A DNA stretch of 64,000 nucleotides, taken from contig CBDCQE010000001.1 in NCBI GenBank assembly GCA_965220505.1, positions 496,001 to 560,000 of the forward strand, given 5' to 3'. Below the pieces are notes generated by a model, which saw only the letters and a program-made list of their open reading frames with translations, made no database searches and was not told where the DNA came from. Made by a program: the position numbers and the translations under genes. This DNA comes from Bin87 sp965220505 (GTDB lineage: Bacteria; Chloroflexota; Dehalococcoidia; Lucifugimonadales; UBA3495). Shown here piece after piece: positions 6,832 to 13,876 of this stretch (position 1 is the stretch's first letter; every line of letters starts with the position of its first letter).

Positions 6832-8166
6832 TTATTCGTAGCCGGTGAAGCCGTCGGGTCGGCGCACGATGCGCTGAACGAATATCCCCGGGGTGACCAC
6901 AGCTTCCGGGTCCAGTTCGCCGGCCGGCACGATTTCGTCGACCTCAACCACCGTCACCCGCGCGGCCGGGGCCATCACCGCGTTGAAGTTGCGGGAGGTG
7001 CCGCGATAGATGAGATTGCCCCGGGTGTCGGCCTGGTGGGCGCGGATCAGGGCGAAGTCGGCGCGCAAACCATACTCGAGGATGTGCTCGCGGCCGTTGA
7101 TCATGCGGCTTTCCTTGCCCTCGGCGATGAGGGTGCCCGCGCCGGTGGGGGTGTAGAAGGCCGCGATGCCGGCGCCGCCGGCGCGGAGGCGTTCCGCCAG
7201 GGTTCCCTGGGGCACCAGTTCCAGATCGCACTCGCCCCGGCGGTAGGCGAGTTCGAATTCGGAGGGGCGGGACACGGAGGGGGAAACGGGGAACGACGCA
7301 ATGGCCTTGGCGACCTGGCCGTTCTCAACCAGCACGCTGTGGTCGATGGCGGTGCGGCCCGGCGGAGTGCCGAAACTTACCACGCGGGCGATGCCGGCGG
7401 TGTTGCTGACGATGGTGAGGTTACGGCTGCCCCGGTCCCGCAGCGAAACGAGCAGGTAGTGGGCCATGCCGCCCGGGCCGCCGAATCCATCGATGAAGAC
7501 GGTAGCGCCGTCGGGCAGATCCGCGATAGCGGACGGGCCGTCGGCGTGGACCTTGCCGGGAGGCCGGCCGGGTGGGAGGTCGAAGTCCATGTCGCGGATA
7601 TTCGGAGAAACGGAGACGGGCGCTCCGGTGATGGCGCGAACATCCTCGACGCTCCATCCGGGGGCAACCTCGGTCAGCGTGAGTGCAGTGTTGGACACAC
7701 GGAACACGGCGGCGTCGGTGATGATGGTGTCGACGCAACGCACGCCGTCCGGTGGAAAGGACAACGCGGAGACGACGTTGGGCGTTCCGTCCTCTCGGGC
7801 GTGAGGCAGGACGGTGACGACGCGGCGGGCTCCGGATGCCAGGTCGACCAGGCCGGCATGTCCCTGTGGTCCGGGGTAATCGGCGGCGTGGTAACCGGCG
7901 AAGCTTCCGTTGGAGTCGACCTGCGCGGCGGTCAGGATTGACAGATCGACATGGCCCCCGCGCAGCGCAGCGCCGGCATCAGCGGCGTTGATGGGCAAGT
8001 CGGAAAGGGTCCCGCCGGCCCGCAGGAACCACACGCCCTTTTCTTCGGGAACTAGGTCGGCCGCCGCGATTGCCCAGTCACCGCTGACGGCGACCACCGA
8101 TCCCGGGGCAATCTCGGCGGCGGCCCGTCGGGCCACGCTCTGGGCATCCAGTCTCTCAAGCGTCAT
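6832..8166 (-). CDS. CoA-transferase B-A fusion (degenerate B domain + A domain)
   Basis: A 444-aa protein with two family I CoA-transferase domains in the reverse of the usual A-B order. Residues 1-200 resemble subunit B (RGGHVDLSILTAAQVDSNG, DLASGARRVVTVLPHA, CVDTIITDAAVF). Where the catalytic SESG/SENG Glu should be, however, it reads LRAGGTLSD, so the nucleophile is absent. Residues about 215-444 are a full subunit A (LPDGATVFIDGFGGPGGMAHYL, GTLAERLRAGGAGIAAFYTPTGAGT, EYGLRADFALIRAHQADTRGNLIYRG). The gene sits between a free A gene (upstream, 6 nt) and a free B gene (downstream). It therefore looks like two tandem A-B operons whose middle B and A genes have fused. Confidence 0.88.
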   Translation of the reverse strand: MTLERLDAQSVARRAAAEIAPGSVVAVSGDWAIAAADLVPEEKGVWFLRAGGTLSDLPINAADAGAALRGGHVDLSILTAAQVDSNGSFAGYHAADYPGPQGHAGLVDLASGARRVVTVLPHAREDGTPNVVSALSFPPDGVRCVDTIITDAAVFRVSNTALTLTEVAPGWSVEDVRAITGAPVSVSPNIRDMDFDLPPGRPPGKVHADGPSAIADLPDGATVFIDGFGGPGGMAHYLLVSLRDRGSRNLTIVSNTAGIARVVSFGTPPGRTAIDHSVLVENGQVAKAIASFPVSPSVSRPSEFELAYRRGECDLELVPQGTLAERLRAGGAGIAAFYTPTGAGTLIAEGKESRMINGREHILEYGLRADFALIRAHQADTRGNLIYRGTSRNFNAVMAPAARVTVVEVDEIVPAGELDPEAVVTPGIFVQRIVRRPDGFTGYE

Positions 8167-8172
8167 GGCGGG

Positions 8173-8856
8173 TTATCCGGTGGGCGCCGAGCTTGCCCGG
8201 ACGATACGGTTGACAAAGATACCCGGCGTGATTACGAGTTCCGGGTCGATACCACCCGGTTCGACGACTTGGTCGACCTCAGCGATGGCCACTCGGGCGG
8301 CGGAGACGACGGCGGAATTCCATCCTCTTTGAGGCCCCTCGTACGCCAGGTTGCCCACGCCGTCGGCGCAAGCGGCGCGGATCAGCGCGAAATCCCCGCG
8401 CAGGGGGGGCTCAAACACACATTCGACCCCATTAACCATCCTGGTTTCTCTTCCCTCGGCGAAGCGGGTTCCGATGCCCACCGGCAGGAACACGCCACCG
8501 ATGCCGGCGCCTGCCGAGCGCATGCGTTCCGCCAGCGTGCCCCACGCAACCACGTCGACGGTCATGATGCCGGTGCGCCAGAGTTCGTGGACCGGATCGT
8601 CGCGGCGGCCGGTGAACGGCGCCGGTGAAATAATCCGGGATACGCAGCCGGCGGACACCAGGCGGTGCAGAGCCTCCGCGCCGTAGTAGTTCGAGTCGCA
8701 GACGCAGGTCAGATTCCTGACGCCCCGGTCTGCCAGCGCACTCAGCAGCCCGGCGGGAGCGTTGACACCGCTCACCCCGCCGACAAGGACGGTTGCGCCG
8801 TCCGGTAGGTCGGCAACGGCCGCCTGAGCGCTGTCGTATAATTTGCTGAATGCCAT
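8173..8856 (-). CDS. CoA-transferase family I, subunit A
   Basis: Alpha subunit of a 3-oxoacid/glutaconate-type CoA-transferase (227 aa). It shows the glycine-rich CoA-binding segment LPDGATVLVGGVSGVNAPAGLL, the GTLAERMRSAGAGIGGVFLPVGIGT block, and the end segment AEVDQVVEPGGIDPELVITPGIFVNRIV. It is the first gene of the operon and ends 6 nt before the B-A fusion. Its natural partner would be the B domain of that fusion, which has lost its catalytic Glu. This A1-B1 pair may therefore be inactive as a transferase or have another role. The YYGAEAL stretch differs from the usual A subunit and hints at divergence. Confidence 0.88.
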   Translation of the reverse strand: MAFSKLYDSAQAAVADLPDGATVLVGGVSGVNAPAGLLSALADRGVRNLTCVCDSNYYGAEALHRLVSAGCVSRIISPAPFTGRRDDPVHELWRTGIMTVDVVAWGTLAERMRSAGAGIGGVFLPVGIGTRFAEGRETRMVNGVECVFEPPLRGDFALIRAACADGVGNLAYEGPQRGWNSAVVSAARVAIAEVDQVVEPGGIDPELVITPGIFVNRIVRASSAPTG

Positions 8857-8963
8857 GACGGGGTTCCGAGAGCGGACGCCATTTTAGCCCAATCCGCCGG
8901 CCGGATAAAGCAAGAGCGATACGGCGAAAGGCGGGTCTGGAGCCCGGCAGGCATACTGATCCA

Positions 8964-9746
8964 ATGCGGTACCGCCACATCAACTGCGAAAAGACGAGGT
9001 TTCAGGCGACGATTACGTTGCCGGGCCATGCGTCCGACGTCACGGTTTATGAGGCAGTTGCAGAGGAGATTTCGGACTGCTGCCAGGAACTGAGCCTGGA
9101 AGACGACCTGCGGGTCGTGTCCATCGTCGGCCAAGGCGACAGGTTCGCGACGGGTCGCCAGGCGTTACCCGACGAATTACGTGATGCTCCCGCGACCCAG
9201 CGCCTGGCGTGGCTGGAACGGATGAGTCCGGCGAACGCCCTGGCACGCTTGCCCATGCCGGTGCTCGCGGTTTTGAATGGCGACGCCATGGCGCATGGTC
9301 TGGAGATTGCCCTGGCTGCGGACCTGCGGGTCGCAACGGAAGATGGGCGACTGGGAGCGGGAGAGGCTGATCGAGACGGGTTTCCGTTTGACGGGATGAC
9401 GCAGCGGCTGCCGCGGCTGGTGGGGCCGGCGCTGGCGCGGGACATGCTGCTGACGGGTCGAACGCTCTCTGCCCTCGAAGCATCGGATGTTGGGCTCGTC
9501 AACCGGGTGGTTTCACGCGACGCGCTGGACGAAACGGCTGGCCGGATAGCGGAGCAAATCATCGCCGCGGCGCCAATCGCCGCGCGATACGCGAAGGAAG
9601 CGGTTGGGGCCGCCGGCGACCTGCCGCTGGCACAGGGTCTGCGGCTGGAGGCCGACCTGAGCATCATCCTGCAAAGCACCGACGACCGGGCGGAAGGTTT
9701 GCGGTCGTTCGCCGAAAAGCGAGCGCCGCGCTTCACCGGGCACTGA
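8964..9746 (+). CDS. Divergent enoyl-CoA hydratase/isomerase (crotonase) family protein
   Basis: A crotonase-fold protein of 260 aa. The core VLAVLNGDAMAHGLEIALAADLRVATEDGRLGAGE and the later TQRLPRLVGPALARDMLLTGRTLSALEASDVGLVNRVV are clear. The first oxyanion-hole region, normally FCAGADL, reads RFATGRQAL. The usual second acidic segment (PGGGGTQRL) is GFPFDGMTQRLP. The classical pair of glutamates is thus only partly present, so the reaction may not be hydration. It heads a plus-strand cluster with a PHP protein, a second crotonase and an acyl-CoA synthetase. It starts about 100 nt from the divergent CoA-transferase operon. Confidence 0.82.
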   Translation: MRYRHINCEKTRFQATITLPGHASDVTVYEAVAEEISDCCQELSLEDDLRVVSIVGQGDRFATGRQALPDELRDAPATQRLAWLERMSPANALARLPMPVLAVLNGDAMAHGLEIALAADLRVATEDGRLGAGEADRDGFPFDGMTQRLPRLVGPALARDMLLTGRTLSALEASDVGLVNRVVSRDALDETAGRIAEQIIAAAPIAARYAKEAVGAAGDLPLAQGLRLEADLSIILQSTDDRAEGLRSFAEKRAPRFTGH

Positions 9747-9760
9747 GGAATCGTGAGTAG

Positions 9761-10303
9761 ATGACGGTACGATTGGACATACATACCCACGTGGGCGAGA
9801 TGTTCGGCTTCCAGGAACCGACTCCCGAGATTGCGGAGACCATCATCACGCAGATCAAGGATGCCGGATTGGATGGCATCGCGGTCACGGATCACTGGCG
9901 GCGGGATTGGGGCACGGCGCTGTACCGGGTGGTAGAGCGGCATTTCCCCAACGAGGTGATCATCATCCCCGGCCAGGAGATCGACGTCCGTCCTGCGATC
10001 AGCCCATTCGACGAGTACCACTGCACGGAACTTTACCTGCCCGGCGGGCGGCTGTTTCGCACCTACTGCCACCCGGGGTACTACACGCCCAACATCGTGA
10101 TTGAAGATGGGGTCCACGGGATTGAAGTTGCGAATCACCACCACGACTGGCACATTCGCCGTCCGGTGGCGGAACGGGTTGCCGAGCAGCACGATCTGCT
10201 GACGTTTTCGGTGAGCGACGCGAACGTGCTGTCTGAGATCGGGGCGTGCAGCACTGAGGTTGACCTCGAGGAAATGATGCGGCGTGCGATCCCGCTGGAC
10301 TGA
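9761..10303 (+). CDS. PHP-domain metal-dependent hydrolase
   Basis: A 180-aa stand-alone PHP (polymerase and histidinol phosphatase) domain. The metal-ligand motifs are in order: DIHTHVGE (residues 6-13), VTDHW (about 43), PGQEIDV (about 71), YCHPGYY (about 103), GIEVANHHHDWH (about 121) and SVSDAN (about 154). These proteins hydrolyse phosphoesters or nucleic-acid ends; the substrate here cannot be told. The gene lies between two crotonases with gaps of 14 and 12 nt, so it belongs to the same operon. That could mean a role in acyl-CoA or aromatic degradation, or simply co-transcription. Confidence 0.78.
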   Translation: MTVRLDIHTHVGEMFGFQEPTPEIAETIITQIKDAGLDGIAVTDHWRRDWGTALYRVVERHFPNEVIIIPGQEIDVRPAISPFDEYHCTELYLPGGRLFRTYCHPGYYTPNIVIEDGVHGIEVANHHHDWHIRRPVAERVAEQHDLLTFSVSDANVLSEIGACSTEVDLEEMMRRAIPLD

Positions 10304-10315
10304 GGGCGTGATTCA

Positions 10316-11035
10316 ATGAGTGATGCGTTCGGCACCATCATCTTCGAGAAGGAGGGCAGCGTCGCGCACGTAGCACTGAACCGTCCGGATCGCCTGAACG
10401 CCTACTCGGTGGCGATGCGGGACGACTTTGCCGAGGTGCTTGAGGCGGTGGAGCAGGACGACGAAATCGGCGCGCTGCTGATCACGGGCAAGGGGCGAGC
10501 TTTCTGCGCCGGCGCCGATCTGAGCGAGTTCGGCACTGCCCCGTCTCAGGTTCTAGCCCGTAACGCGCGCTGGCAAAGGGACGTATGGGGACAGCTGATC
10601 GGGTTGGACAAACCAATCGTGGTGGCGGTACACGGGTATTGCATCGGTTCGGGGGTGGAGATTCTGCTGCTGGGAGACTTGCGCATCGCGGCGTCGGACA
10701 CGGTTTTCGCGATGCCCGAGGTGCAATTGGGAATGATCCCCGCCGCCGGAGGGAGCCAAACGCTGCCGGCCAACGTGGGGCCGGGGATTGCGCTGGACCT
10801 GCTATGCACCGGGCGACGCTTCGGAGCGGCCGAGGCGTTGGGCTACGGAATGGTCAGCCGGGTGGTGGAGCCCGAGAATTTGGAATCGACGGCCTGGGAG
10901 ATCGCCAACCAATTGTCGGAGCTGCCGCCCGGATTCACCTCCGGGTTGAAGCGCGCATGGAGCGAGGGAATTGAAATGCCGCTGGACGCCGGACTGGCGC
11001 TGGAAACGCGAATAGCCGCCGGGGCCATGGGCTAG
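10316..11035 (+). CDS. Enoyl-CoA hydratase/isomerase family protein
   Basis: A typical crotonase (239 aa). VALNRPDRLNAYSVAMRDDF opens the fold and GRAFCAGADLSEF forms the first oxyanion loop. IVVAVHGYCIGSGVEILLLGDLRIAASDTVFAMPEVQLGMIPAAGGSQTLPANVG contains the first acidic residue in PEVQLG, and the Gly-rich turn follows. The second catalytic Glu found in mitochondrial hydratase is not evident (AAGGSQTL), which is common among isomerase/hydratase paralogues. It probably acts in beta-oxidation-like degradation, together with the acyl-CoA synthetase that follows 32 nt later. Confidence 0.88.
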   Translation: MSDAFGTIIFEKEGSVAHVALNRPDRLNAYSVAMRDDFAEVLEAVEQDDEIGALLITGKGRAFCAGADLSEFGTAPSQVLARNARWQRDVWGQLIGLDKPIVVAVHGYCIGSGVEILLLGDLRIAASDTVFAMPEVQLGMIPAAGGSQTLPANVGPGIALDLLCTGRRFGAAEALGYGMVSRVVEPENLESTAWEIANQLSELPPGFTSGLKRAWSEGIEMPLDAGLALETRIAAGAMG

Positions 11036-11067
11036 CCACCGGCGAGGAATCTCAGCATGGAGAAAGG

Positions 11068-12624
11068 ATGAACACGACCGAATTTCTCATGATCGCGTCG
11101 GCGATCGTTCCGGAGCGAACAGCCATCGTCTTTGACGGTGACCACATCAGTTTCGAGATGTTGCAGGAGCGGGTGAATCGCCTGGCCAACGCGATGTCCG
11201 AGCTGGGGATAGGCCAGGGCGACCGGGTGGCGGCGATGCAGACCAACTGCCATCACCTGATCGAACTCTACTTTGCGGCCGCGCAGTTGGACGCGATCTA
11301 CGTGCCCATCAATTTCCGCGCCAAAGAGGACGAACTGGCGACCATGCTGGGTATTGCGCAGCCTGACCTGCTGTTCCTGGGCGAACGCTACCTGCCGCTG
11401 GTCCCGGCGGACGGTTCGGTGCCTGGCGAACGCATCGTTATGCTCGACGCGCCGGCGACCAACGGCGGTTACGCCTACGACGACCTGCTGGCTAACGCTG
11501 ACCCGGATCAACTCCACTTCCCTGAGGACGACGAGGACGCCACGACGGTGATCATGTTCACGTCAGGTACCACCAGCGTGCCCAAGGGCGCGCAGCTGAC
11601 GCACGACAGCTTTGGCACATTCCTGCTCACCAACGTTGAACCGGCGGACCCGGACGTGGAGGAAACCAACCTGCTGACGGTGCCGATGTATCACGTAGCG
11701 GGCTTGCAGGCGGCGTTGGCGGCGGTTTTTGGAGGCCGGACGCTGGTGGTGATGCCTCAGTTCGACGCTGAGCGGTGGATGAGGCTGGTGGCGGAGCATC
11801 GCGCGAACCGGGCGATGCTGGTACCCACCATGTTGAAGATGGTGATGGACCATCCGAATTTCGACGATCACGATTTGACCTCCCTGAGCGTGATCACATA
11901 CGGAGCGGCGCCCATGCCCTTGCCGGTGGTAAGGCAGGCGATCGACAAATTCCCCGGCACACGGTTCATCAACGCCTTCGGCCAGACCGAGACAGCATCC
12001 ACGATCACCATGTTGCCGCCGGACGACCACGACCTCACCGGGTCGGCGGAGGAGATTGAAACCAAGATGCGGCGGCTCACATCCATCGGCAAGCCTCTGG
12101 ATGACGTCGAGGTGATGATCGTCACGGAAGACGGCGACCCGGTGGCCGACGGAGAGGTGGGTGAGATTGTCGCGCGTGGCCCGCGAATGATGACCGGCTA
12201 CTGGGGTCAGGAAGATGCCACCCGGGACACGCTGAAAGGCGGGTGGCTGTACACCGGGGACCTGGCCTGGCAGGACGAGGACGGCTATATCTATCTGTCC
12301 GGGCGGGCGCGGGATTTCATCAAGCGGGGCGGCGAAATGGTCTCTCCGGAGGAAGTGGAGACGATCCTGGCGGAGCACCCGGGGGTCGCCGATTCGGCGG
12401 TGATCGGGGTGCCCGACGTCCAGTGGGGAGAAGAAGTGCGGGCGGTGGTGGTGGCGTCGGACGAGGCGGTCTCCGAGCAGGAGTTGATTGAGTTCTGCCG
12501 GGACCGGCTGGCCGGGTTCAAGCGGCCGCGGTCGGTGGTGTTCGTGGACGAACTGCCCCGCAACGTGATGGGCAAGGTGCTGAAACGGGACCTGCGGGCG
12601 GAATTCGGGGATCCGGTTTCCTGA
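11068..12624 (+). CDS. Acyl-CoA synthetase (AMP-forming)
   Basis: An ANL-superfamily ligase of 518 aa that activates a carboxylic acid to an acyl-adenylate and then to the acyl-CoA. Motifs: P-loop MFTSGTTSVPKGAQLTH (about residue 163), adenine-binding NAFGQTETAS (about 303), YTGDLAWQDEDGYIYLSGR (about 396) with the hinge in RARDFIKRGGEMVSPEEVE, and the catalytic Lys in NVMGKVLKRDL near the C terminus. The substrate is probably a medium- or long-chain or substituted fatty acid. GAGAAAGG precedes the ATG. It lies in an operon with crotonases upstream and a PanE-like reductase 37 nt downstream. Confidence 0.93.
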   Translation: MNTTEFLMIASAIVPERTAIVFDGDHISFEMLQERVNRLANAMSELGIGQGDRVAAMQTNCHHLIELYFAAAQLDAIYVPINFRAKEDELATMLGIAQPDLLFLGERYLPLVPADGSVPGERIVMLDAPATNGGYAYDDLLANADPDQLHFPEDDEDATTVIMFTSGTTSVPKGAQLTHDSFGTFLLTNVEPADPDVEETNLLTVPMYHVAGLQAALAAVFGGRTLVVMPQFDAERWMRLVAEHRANRAMLVPTMLKMVMDHPNFDDHDLTSLSVITYGAAPMPLPVVRQAIDKFPGTRFINAFGQTETASTITMLPPDDHDLTGSAEEIETKMRRLTSIGKPLDDVEVMIVTEDGDPVADGEVGEIVARGPRMMTGYWGQEDATRDTLKGGWLYTGDLAWQDEDGYIYLSGRARDFIKRGGEMVSPEEVETILAEHPGVADSAVIGVPDVQWGEEVRAVVVASDEAVSEQELIEFCRDRLAGFKRPRSVVFVDELPRNVMGKVLKRDLRAEFGDPVS

Positions 12625-12661
12625 TAGTGAAAGCATACTGCGAGGCTGCGGAGGTAACGGT

Positions 12662-13597
12662 ATGGACATAGCGGTAATGGGCGCCGGCGGCGTGGGCGGA
12701 TACTTCGGTGGGCTGTTGGCGCGGGCCGGTCACAACGTGACCTTCATCGCCCGGGGGCCGCACCTGGAGGCGATCCGGAGCAATGGCCTGAGGGTGGAAA
12801 GCGGCAACGACGGCATATTCACGGTTCCCGGCAATGCCACCGACGATCCGGCGTCGGTGGGTCACCAGGAGTTGGTCCTGTTCGCGGTGAAAATGTACGA
12901 CAACGAGGATGCGATCCACGCCATCGGGCCGATGGTTGGGCCGGACACGGTTGTGCTGACGCTGCAGAACGGCATCGACAATGGCGAGCGGTTGATGGAA
13001 GTGTACGGCGCGGACCGGGTGATGATCGGTTCGGCGTATCTGGAAGGCCGGATCAGCGAACCCGGCGTGGTGACGCAAGGCGGGCCCGGCGCGGCGTCGT
13101 TCGGCGAGAGGACCACCGGTATCACGGAACGCGGGGAACGGCTTTACCAGGTGTTTCGCGACGCGAACTGGCGGGTGGATTTGCTGGAGAACATGACCGG
13201 GATGTTGTGGAAGAAATTCGCGTACCTGTCGGGATCGGCGGGCGTGTGCGCGGCCAGCGGGTGCGCCTATGGGGAGTTGCGGACGGTTCCGGAGACCCGG
13301 GCTGCCATCGAGGCGGCGGTTGCCGAGGCGCTGGCCGTAGGTGAGGCGTCCGGCGCCCCGTTGGAACCCGACTCGCTGGAATGGTCGATGAACGCGCTGG
13401 ACAACTTCCCGGCAACGGGGATGGCGTCGCTGGCCAAGGACTTCGCCGAAGGCCGGCCGGTGGAACTGGAGGGGCTGACCGGGACGGTGATACGGATGGG
13501 TCGGGACCTTGGCGTGGCGACCCCGGTGAACGATGCGTTGTACGCCGTATTGAAACCGAGGGCGAACCGGATCGAGGCGGAGATGAGACGGGGTTGA
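12662..13597 (+). CDS. 2-dehydropantoate 2-reductase family (PanE/ApbA)
   Basis: An NAD(P)-dependent reductase of 311 aa. The Rossmann motif GAGGVGGYFGGLLARAGHNVTFIARG is at the N terminus. The family segments LFAVKMYDNEDAI, VVLTLQNGIDNGERL, GSAYLEGRI and the C-terminal domain with a Lys-containing LWKKFAYLSG follow in order. The usual job is ketopantoate to pantoate in pantothenate/CoA synthesis. Members of the family in degradative operons may instead reduce other 2-oxoacids. Here it is the last gene of the acyl-CoA operon and ends at a strong terminator, so a degradative role is as plausible as panE itself. Confidence 0.85.
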   Translation: MDIAVMGAGGVGGYFGGLLARAGHNVTFIARGPHLEAIRSNGLRVESGNDGIFTVPGNATDDPASVGHQELVLFAVKMYDNEDAIHAIGPMVGPDTVVLTLQNGIDNGERLMEVYGADRVMIGSAYLEGRISEPGVVTQGGPGAASFGERTTGITERGERLYQVFRDANWRVDLLENMTGMLWKKFAYLSGSAGVCAASGCAYGELRTVPETRAAIEAAVAEALAVGEASGAPLEPDSLEWSMNALDNFPATGMASLAKDFAEGRPVELEGLTGTVIRMGRDLGVATPVNDALYAVLKPRANRIEAEMRRG

Positions 13598-13652
13598 CGC
13601 GCCCAGGCATCTTGGGCGGCAAAGCGTGGCCGTATTGGTGCGTTGGAGGGGA

Positions 13653-13680
13653 AGCGCCGGTAGAAATCCGGCGCTTTTTT
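13653..13680 (+). terminator. Rho-independent terminator
   Basis: AGCGCCGG (13653-13660) and its complement (13668-13675) enclose a 7-nt loop and run into six T residues. It ends the acyl-CoA operon. Confidence 0.92.
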
Positions 13681-13745
13681 GTGGAACTGATGCGGTTATT
13701 GTATGGCGCTTGTATCGTTTGATTGACTACGAGAATCGTATGACT

Positions 13746-13773
13746 GTGAAATATTTCACGTGAAATCATTCAC
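13746..13773. promoter_or_regulatory. Tandem 14-bp palindromes with a parS-like core
   Basis: GTGAAATATTTCAC (13746-13759) is a perfect palindrome. It is followed directly by GTGAAATCATTCAC (13760-13773), which has one mismatch between arms. Their junction makes a second palindrome, ATTTCACGTGAAAT (13753-13766). Its 12-bp core TTTCACGTGAAA equals the core of the ParB site parS, and its outer bases match the Noc-type site. A further dyad, TACGA-GAA-TCGTA, lies at 13728-13740. The array ends 11 nt upstream of the -35 box of the ABC operon. It is either a transcription factor operator or a ParB/Noc-type site. Confidence 0.6.
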
Positions 13774-13784
13774 AATATTGCGTC

Positions 13785-13813
13785 TTGACACTGTTAATGC
13801 GCGTTGCTAGGCT
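13785..13813 (+). promoter_or_regulatory. Sigma-70-type promoter of the ABC importer operon
   Basis: TTGACA (13785-13790), a 17-nt spacer and TAGGCT (13808-13813). The expected start near 13820 leaves a leader of about 55 nt before the lipoprotein gene. Confidence 0.8.
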
Positions 13814-13876
13814 TGCGCCCACTGAAGTCCGACAACCGCTTAACTAAACGACATTCGTTGTTGCAGGGGGGTTAGT

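Noticed and set aside
11563..12669. 368-codon minus-strand frame opposite the acyl-CoA synthetase
   Set aside because: His/Arg/Pro-rich translation typical of antisense to a GC-rich gene; the synthetase motifs on the plus strand are clear.
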